Positions 1 to 6,417 of a stretch of 9,328 nucleotides of DNA are shown here, one piece after another. The notes under the pieces are model-generated. The model was given only the letters and a program-made list of their open reading frames with translations. It ran no database searches and had not been told where the DNA came from. Each line of letters starts with the position of its first letter. Positions within the stretch are counted from its first letter, which is position 1. The position numbers and the translations under genes were made by a program. Origin of the DNA: Microcaldota archaeon (GTDB taxonomy: Archaea; Micrarchaeota; Micrarchaeia; Micrarchaeales; Micrarchaeaceae); NCBI GenBank assembly GCA_027365215.1, contig DAHXNT010000020.1:1-9328 (forward strand), written 5' to 3'.

Positions 1-870
1 GAGTCCGAGTACCGCCCCTAATATTATGAAGATGCTGAACGTGAAGCTGAAGTACACCTTGTACGCGGACACAGCCAGCATCAGCGGCATCGCCAGGTCC
101 CCGGTGCCCAGTCCAACGCTTGCGCTCACCGGAACGTAGCTCTTCATCTTGAACCTCTTTGCTATCCTTTCCCAGACCTTGTCGTCCTTCGCGGTCTTGA
201 CGTACGCATCATACTCATCCTTGCTCAGCATGCCGACCGGCACGGCCTCTATGTCGTTGGCCGACACCATGAACGAGAGGTTCATGCTTATCGCCGCGTT
301 CGCTATCGTTATCATGTGCTTCGTTATGAATACCGCTATGAAGTCGTATGCCGCGAGTATGAACATGAATATGAGCGCCGCCTCGAAGCTGAACGTTATC
401 CCTAATATGGTTCCGACTCCTATGCTGGCTATCATGGCGGTGGTATTCCTCAGCCTCGGTATCCTGTTCTTCGCGAAGACGAGTCCCACGCCGATCGCGG
501 CTCCAGCCGCATACGTCCATATGCTTCCGTCGCCGTAGAGGAACTGCATCGCGCTCCCGCTCGGTATGCTGAGGAGCATGCCGAACATGTAGAGCGAGGC
601 TATGAATATTATGTACGCCTCGAGGAACAGGAATATCTTGTTGCCCTTGTATATCCTGCTTATTATCACGAACATCGCGCTGAACGCCACTATGTAGATT
701 ATCAGCAGCGCGGCGCTGGAACCAGAGCTGACGGCCTGCAATTGCGTGGCCTCGGAATACGTGACTCCTGAGAACGCGCTTATCGCAAGGAAGAGGCCGC
801 CGAACTGGACGATCGCGAATATCGCCATTATCTGTACCAGCTGCCTGTGCTCTATCCTTTTTATCTGCAA
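1..870 (-). CDS. Presenilin-like intramembrane aspartyl protease, 3' end cut by window edge
   Basis: The visible 290 residues are mostly hydrophobic, with about eight predicted membrane segments (roughly residues 12-33, 52-72, 78-101, 116-133, 143-160, 163-183, 246-268 and 272-290). Two catalytic motifs of the presenilin/signal peptide peptidase family are present: YD in AAYDFIAVF (Asp176, putative TM6) and GxGD in GLGTGDLAMP (Asp258, putative TM7). A hydrophilic loop of about 50 residues separates them. The family cleaves peptide bonds of transmembrane helices inside the membrane. The C-terminal PAL motif expected near the last segment lies beyond position 1. The start chosen is TTG at 870, because a GGAG Shine-Dalgarno lies 8 nt upstream and in-frame TAG codons just before exclude a longer frame. 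It sits 36 nt after mcm on the same strand, so the two are probably cotranscribed. Family assignment is confident; the substrate is unknown. Confidence 0.88.
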   Translation of the reverse strand, partial: MQIKRIEHRQLVQIMAIFAIVQFGGLFLAISAFSGVTYSEATQLQAVSSGSSAALLIIYIVAFSAMFVIISRIYKGNKIFLFLEAYIIFIASLYMFGMLLSIPSGSAMQFLYGDGSIWTYAAGAAIGVGLVFAKNRIPRLRNTTAMIASIGVGTILGITFSFEAALIFMFILAAYDFIAVFITKHMITIANAAISMNLSFMVSANDIEAVPVGMLSKDEYDAYVKTAKDDKVWERIAKRFKMKSYVPVSASVGLGTGDLAMPLMLAVSAYKVYFSFTFSIFIILGAVLGL

Positions 871-884
871 TCCACCAACTCCTT
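871..884 (-). promoter_or_regulatory. Shine-Dalgarno fixing the TTG start of the presenilin-like protease
   Basis: On the minus strand AAGGAG lies just upstream of TTG at 870, with 8 nt between GGAG and the start codon. This decides for an uncommon TTG initiation codon. No ATG or GTG is available in this frame upstream before the TAG codons next to the mcm stop. Confidence 0.65.
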
Positions 885-906
885 GTTTGTACTGCGCCGG
901 CTACGG

Positions 907-2970
907 CTATTCCGCCTCGTGCCTTACCGTCTTCAGCATGCCTGCCTTAGGCATGTAGATGTCTCCGCTGCGCTCCAATTCCTTGACGTACCTGTTTACC
1001 ATATCGGAAGTTATGCCCGCCTTCTCGCTCTCCTCGTAAAGGTTCTTCATGCTAGCATAGCCCTCCTTCTCCTCAAGGTCCTTGATTATGTTGAGCAGCG
1101 TGTTGAGCTTGTCCACCTTCTCCTTGGGCATGCCTGTCAGTATGACGTCTATATCCCTCCTGCCGGAGCTGTCGATGGAGAGCGTCTTGAACATGAATTC
1201 GGTCAGGGATATCGCCCTCTCCGCGTCGGAAAGCTCGACGACGTCCGCGAGCCTGCTCTTCGCGCTTGCTTCCGCGAGCCTCACGAGGCCCTCTATCTGC
1301 CTCGGGGTTATAGGGGTAGCGCCCCTGCTCTTGCCCATCTTCCTGAGCTCTACGTAATATTCCTGTATCCTGTTTCCGGCCTCCTTGCCCAGCCTTGGGT
1401 TGACGTTCGTCTTCGCGTACGCGATGTACTTCCTGAGCAGCTCCTTTTCTATCGGCGGCTTTTCCACCTGCTCGTAATCGCTCAACTGCGCTATCTTCGC
1501 GCCCGCGGCCTCGTGCTGCACCAGTATGTGCCTCGCTATGTTGGTGTCGAGTTCCTCGTCCATCACGTCCTTTACCGGGAAGATAAGGTCGAACCTCGAT
1601 AGAAGCGTCGGCGGAATGTCGAACTGGTCTGCGGGGTACATGTTCGGATCGAACCTTCCGAACTTTGGGTTCGCGGCGGCGAGCACGGCAGTTCTGGCGT
1701 TGAACGTCGCTATTATGCCTGCCTTCGCAACGCTTATCGTCTGTGATTCAAGCGCCTCATGAAGTGCGGCGCGGTCCTCATCGTTTATCTTATCGAATTC
1801 GTCGATACAGACTACGCCGCCATTTCCCAGGACCAGCGCTCCTGCCTTCAGGGTCCAGCCGCCTTCCGAAAAGTCATCCCTCTCAGCCACGGCAGTCATG
1901 CCTCCGCCGGTAACCGACTTGCCGCTGACGTATATGCCCTTAGGCACCATGACAGCGACCGATTGAAGAACCCTTGTCTTGGCGCTTCCCGGATCGCCTA
2001 TCAGCAGCATGTGAATGTCGCTCCTGATCAGCCCGCCATCTACAAGCAGCTTCCCCGGCGTGCCGCCGAACAGCTGCAGCACTACCGCCTGCTTTATCTC
2101 GTTATAGCCGTATATCGACGGCACAATCGAGTCCGATATCTTCTCGAAGGCCCTCGGGTCCTTCGAGAGCTCAATTATCTGCCTCTCCTCCTCTTCCGTT
2201 ATCGCTATCTCCGCGAACTCCTTCTGCTTCGGCACTATCGAGACGGTGTCGAGGTACATGGTGAACATCGAGGTCTCCTCCTTGCCGCGCTTGTTCCTCC
2301 TCGGCCTTATCCTCAGCACGCCCGCTATCTCTACCCTGTCGCCAGGTATGACCGAGTTTACAAGATCGTCCTCCAGCCAAACTTCCAGCTGCCACGTCGG
2401 AGTGTTGCCCCTGAGCTTCTCCAGGGGGTCCTGCACCGCTATCTTCTGCAGGTTTATGAATTCCGATTCGGTTACGTCCTGCTTCATCGACTTCCTTTTG
2501 CACTGGCTGCATATCTCGCTTATCGGGTCGGTGCCCACCCTTACCTTCATGACGTTGCCGCAGTACGTGCACTTGTAGGTGCCTATCTTGACCTTCGGTA
2601 TTATCTCGGACCTCTTGACCGACAGCGTATCGAGGGATACCATCTTCCCTATATACTTAGCACCGACGTCCTGCACGAACGGGTTGTTTATGCTGAGGTT
2701 TTGGAACCGCACGTGCACCTCGTTGCCTTCGGCCACCATCTCGCCGAGCTTGTCCTTCAGCGACAGGTTCGCGGCCTCGAGCACGTTGTCCGGCCTCTCC
2801 ACCAGCTCGCTTGCAAGCTCCGGGTCGAACTTCTGCAGGTCGCTGATATCGACCTTCAGGCTCCTCGATTCCGGGAATGATATGACCAGGTCGCCGATCT
2901 GCTCCTTGTAGTAGCTCTCGAGGAAGTCGTCGAACTTCTGCTTCAGCGCCTCGATGACGACGTCGGCCAT
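907..2970 (-). CDS. mcm: MCM replicative DNA helicase
   Basis: This 687-residue protein has the full length and layout of archaeal MCM, the ring-shaped ATPase that unwinds DNA ahead of the replication fork. The N-terminal part (about 1-250) carries the OB/zinc region, with Cys134-x2-Cys137 and Cys154-x2-Cys157 as the four zinc ligands. The AAA+ core (about 270-600) shows Walker A GDPGSAKT (325-332), Walker B VVCIDEFD (386-393), sensor-1 Asn434 in AAANP, and the arginine-finger motif SRFD (458-461). The last 80 or so residues look like the usual winged-helix domain. No key residue is missing and no intein is present. The ATG at 2970 gives the normal family N-terminus; its Shine-Dalgarno is weak (GGGG only). 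A TATA box at 3006-3014 would give a leader of about 15 nt. The protease gene downstream is probably in the same transcript. Confidence 0.97.
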   Translation of the reverse strand: MADVVIEALKQKFDDFLESYYKEQIGDLVISFPESRSLKVDISDLQKFDPELASELVERPDNVLEAANLSLKDKLGEMVAEGNEVHVRFQNLSINNPFVQDVGAKYIGKMVSLDTLSVKRSEIIPKVKIGTYKCTYCGNVMKVRVGTDPISEICSQCKRKSMKQDVTESEFINLQKIAVQDPLEKLRGNTPTWQLEVWLEDDLVNSVIPGDRVEIAGVLRIRPRRNKRGKEETSMFTMYLDTVSIVPKQKEFAEIAITEEEERQIIELSKDPRAFEKISDSIVPSIYGYNEIKQAVVLQLFGGTPGKLLVDGGLIRSDIHMLLIGDPGSAKTRVLQSVAVMVPKGIYVSGKSVTGGGMTAVAERDDFSEGGWTLKAGALVLGNGGVVCIDEFDKINDEDRAALHEALESQTISVAKAGIIATFNARTAVLAAANPKFGRFDPNMYPADQFDIPPTLLSRFDLIFPVKDVMDEELDTNIARHILVQHEAAGAKIAQLSDYEQVEKPPIEKELLRKYIAYAKTNVNPRLGKEAGNRIQEYYVELRKMGKSRGATPITPRQIEGLVRLAEASAKSRLADVVELSDAERAISLTEFMFKTLSIDSSGRRDIDVILTGMPKEKVDKLNTLLNIIKDLEEKEGYASMKNLYEESEKAGITSDMVNRYVKELERSGDIYMPKAGMLKTVRHEAE

Positions 2971-3005
2971 ACAAACCCCATTATACTTGTATTATGAGTA
3001 AAAGC

Positions 3006-3014
3006 AATTATAAG
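3006..3014 (-). promoter_or_regulatory. TATA box of mcm
   Basis: The minus strand reads CTTATAATT in an AT-rich gap. Placing transcription start about 25-26 nt downstream puts it near 2984, some 15 nt before the mcm ATG. This is the minus-strand half of the divergent mcm/MetRS promoter region at 2971-3091. The call is by motif and spacing only. Confidence 0.5.
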
Positions 3015-3064
3015 TATTCAAAGAAAGGAATTGTAAAAGAGGTTAGCGGAGAAATAATAATAAG

Positions 3065-3073
3065 CTATACATA
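3065..3073 (+). promoter_or_regulatory. TATA box of the MetRS gene
   Basis: CTATACATA lies in the AT-rich gap after an A/T-only run (aataataataa). Its centre at about 3069 predicts a transcription start near 3095. That is at or just beyond the GTG at 3092, which argues that the GTG may not be the functional start. Assigned by motif and spacing only. Confidence 0.45.
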
Positions 3074-3091
3074 TTAACTTTGTAGCGGAAG

Positions 3092-4600
3092 GTGTCGGCA
3101 GCGTATCACGCCTTCCGGCAGCACGGTGATCATATATCCAAGTTTTACATAACCACGCCAATATACTACGTCAACAGCGTGCCGCACATAGGGACCGCTT
3201 ATACGACAATCATGTCAGACATACTCGCGCGCTGGCACAGGCTCGCCGGCGACGATGTCTTCTTCTTAACGGGCACGGATGAACATGGCGAGAAGGTGGC
3301 CAAGGCGGCAAGCGCCAACGGCGAAAGCCCAAAGGAATTCACCGATAGGATATCCGTTAAATTCATCGACGTATGGAAAAAGCTGAACATAAGCTACGAC
3401 CGCTTCATACGCACCACAGAGGCGGAGCACACAAAAACGGTCGATAGGTTCGTGCAGCTGCTATCAGACAGTGGCGACATATACAAGGGCGAATACGCAG
3501 GCTGGTACTGCGTGCCTGATGAAACATTCTTGACGGAACTGCAGCTGGTCAATGGCAGGTGCCCGGAGTGCGGTCGCGAGGTAAAATGGGTGAAGGAAGA
3601 AGCATACTTCTTCAGGCTCAGCAAGTACAAGGACCGATTGTTGGAATATTATAAATCGCACAAGGACTTCCTGTCACCGGAATTCAGGTCGAAGGAGATA
3701 AGCAATAGGGTGGAAGGGGGCCTAAAGGACCTCGACATAACAAGGATATCCGTCGACTGGGCCATAGGCTTTCAGCCGGACCCGAAACACTACATCTATG
3801 TCTGGATAGACGCCCTTACGAATTACCTTACTGGTATAGACTGGCCCGACGGCGAGAAGTTCAAGGAATTCTGGCCCGCAGACGTCCATGTCGTGGGCAA
3901 GGAGATCAACTGGTTCCATTCCGTGATTTGGCCGGCGATGCTGATGTCGGCAAAGATAGAGCTGCCCAGAAAGGTATTTGCACACGGCTGGCTGACAGTC
4001 GCCGGCGAAAAGATGGGCAAGTCGAAAGGCAACGCAATAGACCCTGTCCAACTCGCGGACAAGTATTCGGCTGACGCACTCAGATACTTCTGCGCCAGGG
4101 AGATATCATTCGGCAGGGACGGTGATTTCTCCGAGGCGAAGCTCGTAGAGAGGATAAACAACGAACTCGTCGCGGATCTCGGCAACTTCCTGAACAGGGT
4201 GGTCACAATGGCCGAAAAGTTCGACGGAAAGATAGAGGGGGAGCCGGAGCTGGAAGGGAAGCTGGATCTCGATGGCATAAGGAAATCAATGGATGAGCTA
4301 GACACCCTCTCGGCCCTGGATACCATATGGAAGTTCCTCGGAGAGCTGAACAAGTACGTCAACGACAAGGCCGTCTGGAAGCTTGAAGGCAAGGAACTGT
4401 CGAACGCACTCTATAACCTTCTTGAGGGTGCCAGGATAATAAGCATACTTATATCGCCATTCATGCCGGACACGGCAGCCAGGATGTCTGAGCAGATCGG
4501 CGTGAAGCTTGGAACGCTGAAGGACTGCAAGTTCGGCGAATTCAACGGGAAAGTGAGCAAGAAAGGCTTCCTGTTCAAAAAAGTCGACACCAAGGCCTGA
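3092..4600 (+). CDS. metG: Methionyl-tRNA synthetase, bacterial (Thermus-like) type
   Basis: This is a class I synthetase that charges tRNA-Met with methionine in the cytoplasm. At 502 residues it is a catalytic plus anticodon-binding core without the C-terminal OB-fold extension. ITTPIYYVNSVPHIG holds the HIGH-type motif (His32-Ile33-Gly34), and KMGKS (307-311) is the KMSKS loop. FLTGTDEHGEKV (58-69) and YVWIDALTNY (236-245) are typical of the Thermus/bacterial branch rather than the usual archaeal form. The zinc knuckle is partial: Cys140, Cys157 and Cys160 remain, and Asp143 stands where a Cys is often found. The helical anticodon domain runs from about 355 to 470 (LNKYVND, Trp429). The coordinates use the only conventional start, GTG 3092. 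That start gives about 14 residues (SAAYHAFRQHGDH...) not expected in the family, and an AUA at 3134 may be the real start (see the separate site). A tRNA-binding subunit is encoded about 1 kb downstream on the other strand. Confidence 0.96.
   Translation: MSAAYHAFRQHGDHISKFYITTPIYYVNSVPHIGTAYTTIMSDILARWHRLAGDDVFFLTGTDEHGEKVAKAASANGESPKEFTDRISVKFIDVWKKLNISYDRFIRTTEAEHTKTVDRFVQLLSDSGDIYKGEYAGWYCVPDETFLTELQLVNGRCPECGREVKWVKEEAYFFRLSKYKDRLLEYYKSHKDFLSPEFRSKEISNRVEGGLKDLDITRISVDWAIGFQPDPKHYIYVWIDALTNYLTGIDWPDGEKFKEFWPADVHVVGKEINWFHSVIWPAMLMSAKIELPRKVFAHGWLTVAGEKMGKSKGNAIDPVQLADKYSADALRYFCAREISFGRDGDFSEAKLVERINNELVADLGNFLNRVVTMAEKFDGKIEGEPELEGKLDLDGIRKSMDELDTLSALDTIWKFLGELNKYVNDKAVWKLEGKELSNALYNLLEGARIISILISPFMPDTAARMSEQIGVKLGTLKDCKFGEFNGKVSKKGFLFKKVDTKA
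3125..3136 (+). promoter_or_regulatory. Shine-Dalgarno GGTGAT before an in-frame AUA, possible true MetRS start
   Basis: GGTGAT (3125-3130) is a six-base match to the Shine-Dalgarno consensus GGAGGTGAT. It lies 3 nt before ATA at 3134-3136, inside the annotated reading frame. Starting there gives (M)SKFYITTPIYYVN, where this synthetase family normally begins. The spacing agrees with other starts in the window: GTGAT plus 4 nt at rps8e, GGTGA plus 4 nt at the OB-fold gene, and GGCGAT plus 4 nt at ftsZ. The motif is directly visible; AUA initiation is inference. Confidence 0.45.
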
Positions 4601-4669
4601 CTGCCATCGCCTGCGGTTAGGCCGGCAATTACAGCAATTTTCATCCAACTGGCCGGATTCTGCATGCCG

Positions 4670-4966
4670 CTATCTTACCACGGCAAAGCCATCGTTAGCG
4701 GAACCGTCGGGTGCCTTGTGGTCCGGCCTTTCCTTGACCAGCTCTATCTCGAAGACGCTCGGCCCTGCAGGCTGGAAGTCCACTTTTATGTATTCGAGGA
4801 ACCTGCTTATGCTCTTCTCGTCACCTATCGCTATCACGCTTACGCTTCCGTCTGCCTCGTTCTTCACGCTGCCCCTTATTCCGAGGCCCGACGCGGCGGA
4901 TCTCACCAGCTCCCTGTATCCGACGCCCTGCACTATGCCGTGAACTATCGCGTAGACGGTCTTCAT
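4670..4966 (-). CDS. acyP: Acylphosphatase
   Basis: This small cytoplasmic enzyme hydrolyses the acyl-phosphate bond of molecules such as acetyl-, carbamoyl- or 1,3-bisphosphoglyceric phosphates. The 98-residue length is normal. The N-terminal signature HGIVQGVGYREL (9-20) contains the phosphate-binding loop and the catalytic Arg18. SVKNEADGSV (33-42) supplies the catalytic Asn36. Both essential residues are present. It is the last gene of a minus-strand operon: its ATG overlaps the stop of the carbonic anhydrase gene in a 4-nt ATGA. With no strong Shine-Dalgarno of its own, translational coupling is likely. The natural substrate cannot be read from the sequence; carbamoyl phosphate is a candidate given the carbonic anhydrase neighbour, but that is speculation. 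Confidence 0.95.
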   Translation of the reverse strand: MKTVYAIVHGIVQGVGYRELVRSAASGLGIRGSVKNEADGSVSVIAIGDEKSISRFLEYIKVDFQPAGPSVFEIELVKERPDHKAPDGSANDGFAVVR

Positions 4967-5550
4967 AATATGGCCAGCTCTCCTGTGCTGACGTCGTACA
5001 AACCGATCGCTATCTCAAGCTTGCCTTCCTGGTATGCCTCCTTCAAGGCGGAGCTCTTCAGCAGGGCCTCCCTCTGGGCCTTGGCGTTGTCTATCACCGC
5101 GTTCCTGAGGTCGACCTCGTTGTCAGGATTGCCGGCTATGTTCCTGTATATACCGTAAGCCAGGTGGTCCAGCGCGCTCTCCACCCTTATCTCTTTCCCT
5201 GCGATGCTGGTCCTGAGCAGCTTCTGCGCCTCGGTGACGGCTCCGCAGTTGGTATGCGCCATTATGAGGAGCTTTTCCGTGCCGAGATGCTCCACCGCGT
5301 ACTCTATGGACGCGAGCGCCGCCTCATCCACTACTCCTCCGGCCGTCCTTATCTCGAACATCGATCCCAGGCCGGAATCCATCACTATAGAGGGAGTGAC
5401 TCTCGAATCTGAGCACGCAATCACTATGAAGTCCGGATGCTGGCCGCCCTCCAGCTCCTTGTAGTCTGTGTTCTTCTCGAGGAACCTCCTGTTGCGCACC
5501 ACCAGCTCGGCGAATCCGCTTTTCGCCGGGGTTTCTACGCTATTCAGCAT
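4963..5550 (-). CDS. Beta-class carbonic anhydrase
   Basis: The enzyme interconverts CO2 and bicarbonate in the cytoplasm. The 195-residue protein has all canonical beta-class active-site residues. IACSDSRVTP (44-53) gives the zinc ligand Cys46 and the Asp48/Arg50 dyad. MAHTNCGAV (97-105) gives the zinc ligands His99 and Cys102. EIRTAGGVVDEAALASIEYAVEHLGT (66-91) is the family's typical intervening block. The C-terminal IAIGLYDVSTGELAIL matches the usual terminal strand. There is no signal peptide. The ATG directly follows the TGA of the upstream OB-fold gene, with GGTG about 6 nt before it, and its own stop overlaps the acylphosphatase start. The three genes are therefore almost certainly one transcript. 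A plausible role is supplying bicarbonate to carboxylation or carbamoyl-phosphate synthesis; that is inference. Confidence 0.95.
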   Translation of the reverse strand: MLNSVETPAKSGFAELVVRNRRFLEKNTDYKELEGGQHPDFIVIACSDSRVTPSIVMDSGLGSMFEIRTAGGVVDEAALASIEYAVEHLGTEKLLIMAHTNCGAVTEAQKLLRTSIAGKEIRVESALDHLAYGIYRNIAGNPDNEVDLRNAVIDNAKAQREALLKSSALKEAYQEGKLEIAIGLYDVSTGELAIL

Positions 5551-5877
5551 TCAATGCACCTTGCTCCCCGGGGCGATCTCCTTGTCTATGGTAAGGAGCG
5601 CCAGCTTGCCGTCGGCCTCTGCGGCGAGCAGCATGCCATTCGACTTGAAATTGGCCACGCTCTTCGGCTCGAGGTTCGCAACCACGATTATGTACCTGCC
5701 CACGAGCTCCTCCTTGGCGTAATTGTCGCGTATGCCCGCCACTATGTCCCTGGGTGCTTCTTCACCTATATCCACCTTGAGCGCGTACATCGGCCCTCTT
5801 GCGCCTTCAAGGTCGTTTGCCTCCACGATTCTGCCGACCTTAAGCTCTATCTTCTGGAAATCCCCTATGTTGATCAC
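5551..5877 (-). CDS. Stand-alone MetRS C-terminal-like tRNA-binding OB-fold protein
   Basis: The protein is a single tRNA-binding domain of the MetRS C-terminal/EMAP-II/CsaA class. Diagnostic stretches are INIGDFQKIELKVGRIVEA at the N-terminus, then YALKVDIG, DIVAGIRDNYAKEELVGR, IIVVANLEPKSV and NGMLLAAEADG, ending in PGSKV. IVAGI and GMLLAA favour the MetRS beta-subunit type over the chaperone CsaA. Because the synthetase at 3092-4600 lacks this domain, the protein is probably its separate tRNA-binding subunit (inference). The start chosen is GTG 5877 (109 aa): AAGGTGA lies 4 nt upstream and the domain begins right there. A TTG at 5907 would add ten residues, but it sits at or before the transcription start predicted from the TATA box at 5926-5934. 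It is the first gene of an operon with carbonic anhydrase and acylphosphatase. Confidence 0.88.
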   Translation of the reverse strand: MINIGDFQKIELKVGRIVEANDLEGARGPMYALKVDIGEEAPRDIVAGIRDNYAKEELVGRYIIVVANLEPKSVANFKSNGMLLAAEADGKLALLTIDKEIAPGSKVH

Positions 5878-5888
5878 GTTGTCACCTT
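5878..5888 (-). promoter_or_regulatory. Shine-Dalgarno deciding a GTG start
   Basis: The minus strand reads AAGGTGA followed by 4 nt and GTG at 5877. This match to the anti-Shine-Dalgarno favours the GTG start of the OB-fold tRNA-binding protein over the TTG ten codons upstream. Confidence 0.55.
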
Positions 5889-5925
5889 GGTAAGGTATCC
5901 TGCGCAAACTATGCGCCTGACAAAA

Positions 5926-5934
5926 GAATATAAC
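5926..5934 (-). promoter_or_regulatory. TATA box of the tRNA-binding protein / carbonic anhydrase / acylphosphatase operon
   Basis: The minus strand reads GTTATATTC. A transcription start about 26 nt downstream falls near 5904 and gives a leader of about 27 nt before GTG 5877. It is the only convincing promoter upstream of the three packed genes. Assigned by motif and spacing. Confidence 0.45.
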
Positions 5935-5943
5935 GCACAGTAA

Positions 5944-5956
5944 GGAATAAATAATG
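5944..5956 (+). promoter_or_regulatory. Candidate TATA box of rps8e
   Basis: GGAATAAATAATG has an AT-rich TATA-like core. It would place transcription start near 5976 and leave a leader of about 24 nt. That leader ends in GTGAT (5991-5995), 4 nt before the rps8e ATG, a usable Shine-Dalgarno. A second AT run (TTTTTAATT, 5980-5988) is too close to the start to serve. The assignment is weak. Confidence 0.3.
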
Positions 5957-5999
5957 TACAGAGTAAACTAATACTGCTGTTTTTAATTCAGTGATTTAG

Positions 6000-6392
6000 A
6001 TGAGCGGAAGAATGCACGGAAGGTCAAGAACCAAGAGCTCCGGCAACGGCAAGAGAGTCTCGAAGTTCAGGGACAAGAGAAGGAGCGAGATGGGAAATTT
6101 CCCGGCGGAGACCAGGCTAGGCGCCGGCAAGGGCACCTCTAAGGTCAGGAGGCGCGGCGGGAACGTGAGCACAAAGCTCAAGAAGGCCGCTGAGGTCAAC
6201 CTGCTCACAAAGGAGGGCTACAAGAAGATGGCGATAAAGGGAGTGCTCGAATCGAAGGATAACAAGAACTTCGCAAGGCTTAACATCATAACCAAGGGCA
6301 CGATAATAAGCACCGACCTCGGCAAGGCGGTCGTGCTGAACAGGGTTGGCCGCGACGGCACCATAAACGCCAAGCTGCTCGATCAGCAGTAA
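6000..6392 (+). CDS. rps8e: Small-subunit ribosomal protein S8e
   Basis: The 130-residue basic protein belongs to the archaeal/eukaryotic S8e family, a component of the 30S subunit without a bacterial counterpart. HGRSRTKSSGNGKR at the N-terminus corresponds to the GRS-(K/R)-(K/P)-x-G-G-R region of the family. The core shows AETRLG, VRRRGGN, LESKDNKNFARLNIITKGTI (85-104), the family's most conserved stretch, and DLGKAVVLNRVGRDGTINAKLL at the end. Length is normal. ATG 6000 is supported by GTGAT ending 4 nt upstream. It is transcribed divergently from the carbonic anhydrase operon, and only 25 nt separate its stop from the next gene, so those two are likely cotranscribed. This gene is strong evidence for an archaeal source. 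Confidence 0.96.
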   Translation: MSGRMHGRSRTKSSGNGKRVSKFRDKRRSEMGNFPAETRLGAGKGTSKVRRRGGNVSTKLKKAAEVNLLTKEGYKKMAIKGVLESKDNKNFARLNIITKGTIISTDLGKAVVLNRVGRDGTINAKLLDQQ

Positions 6393-6417
6393 CAGTAACC
6401 GGACAAAGGCGCGTCTC

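Noticed and set aside
1759..2880. Long plus-strand open frame (373 codons) opposite mcm
   Set aside because: It is entirely antisense to a well-supported MCM with intact motifs. The translation is Leu/Arg/Tyr/His-rich without any family features, as expected for a shadow frame of GC-rich coding DNA. The same applies to the 251-codon frame at 847-1602.
4593..4656. GGCC-containing inverted repeats between MetRS and acylphosphatase as a bidirectional terminator
   Set aside because: The stems are only 5 bp with long loops and lack a convincing T-tract (TTTT at most). The repeats could be chance in GC-rich sequence.
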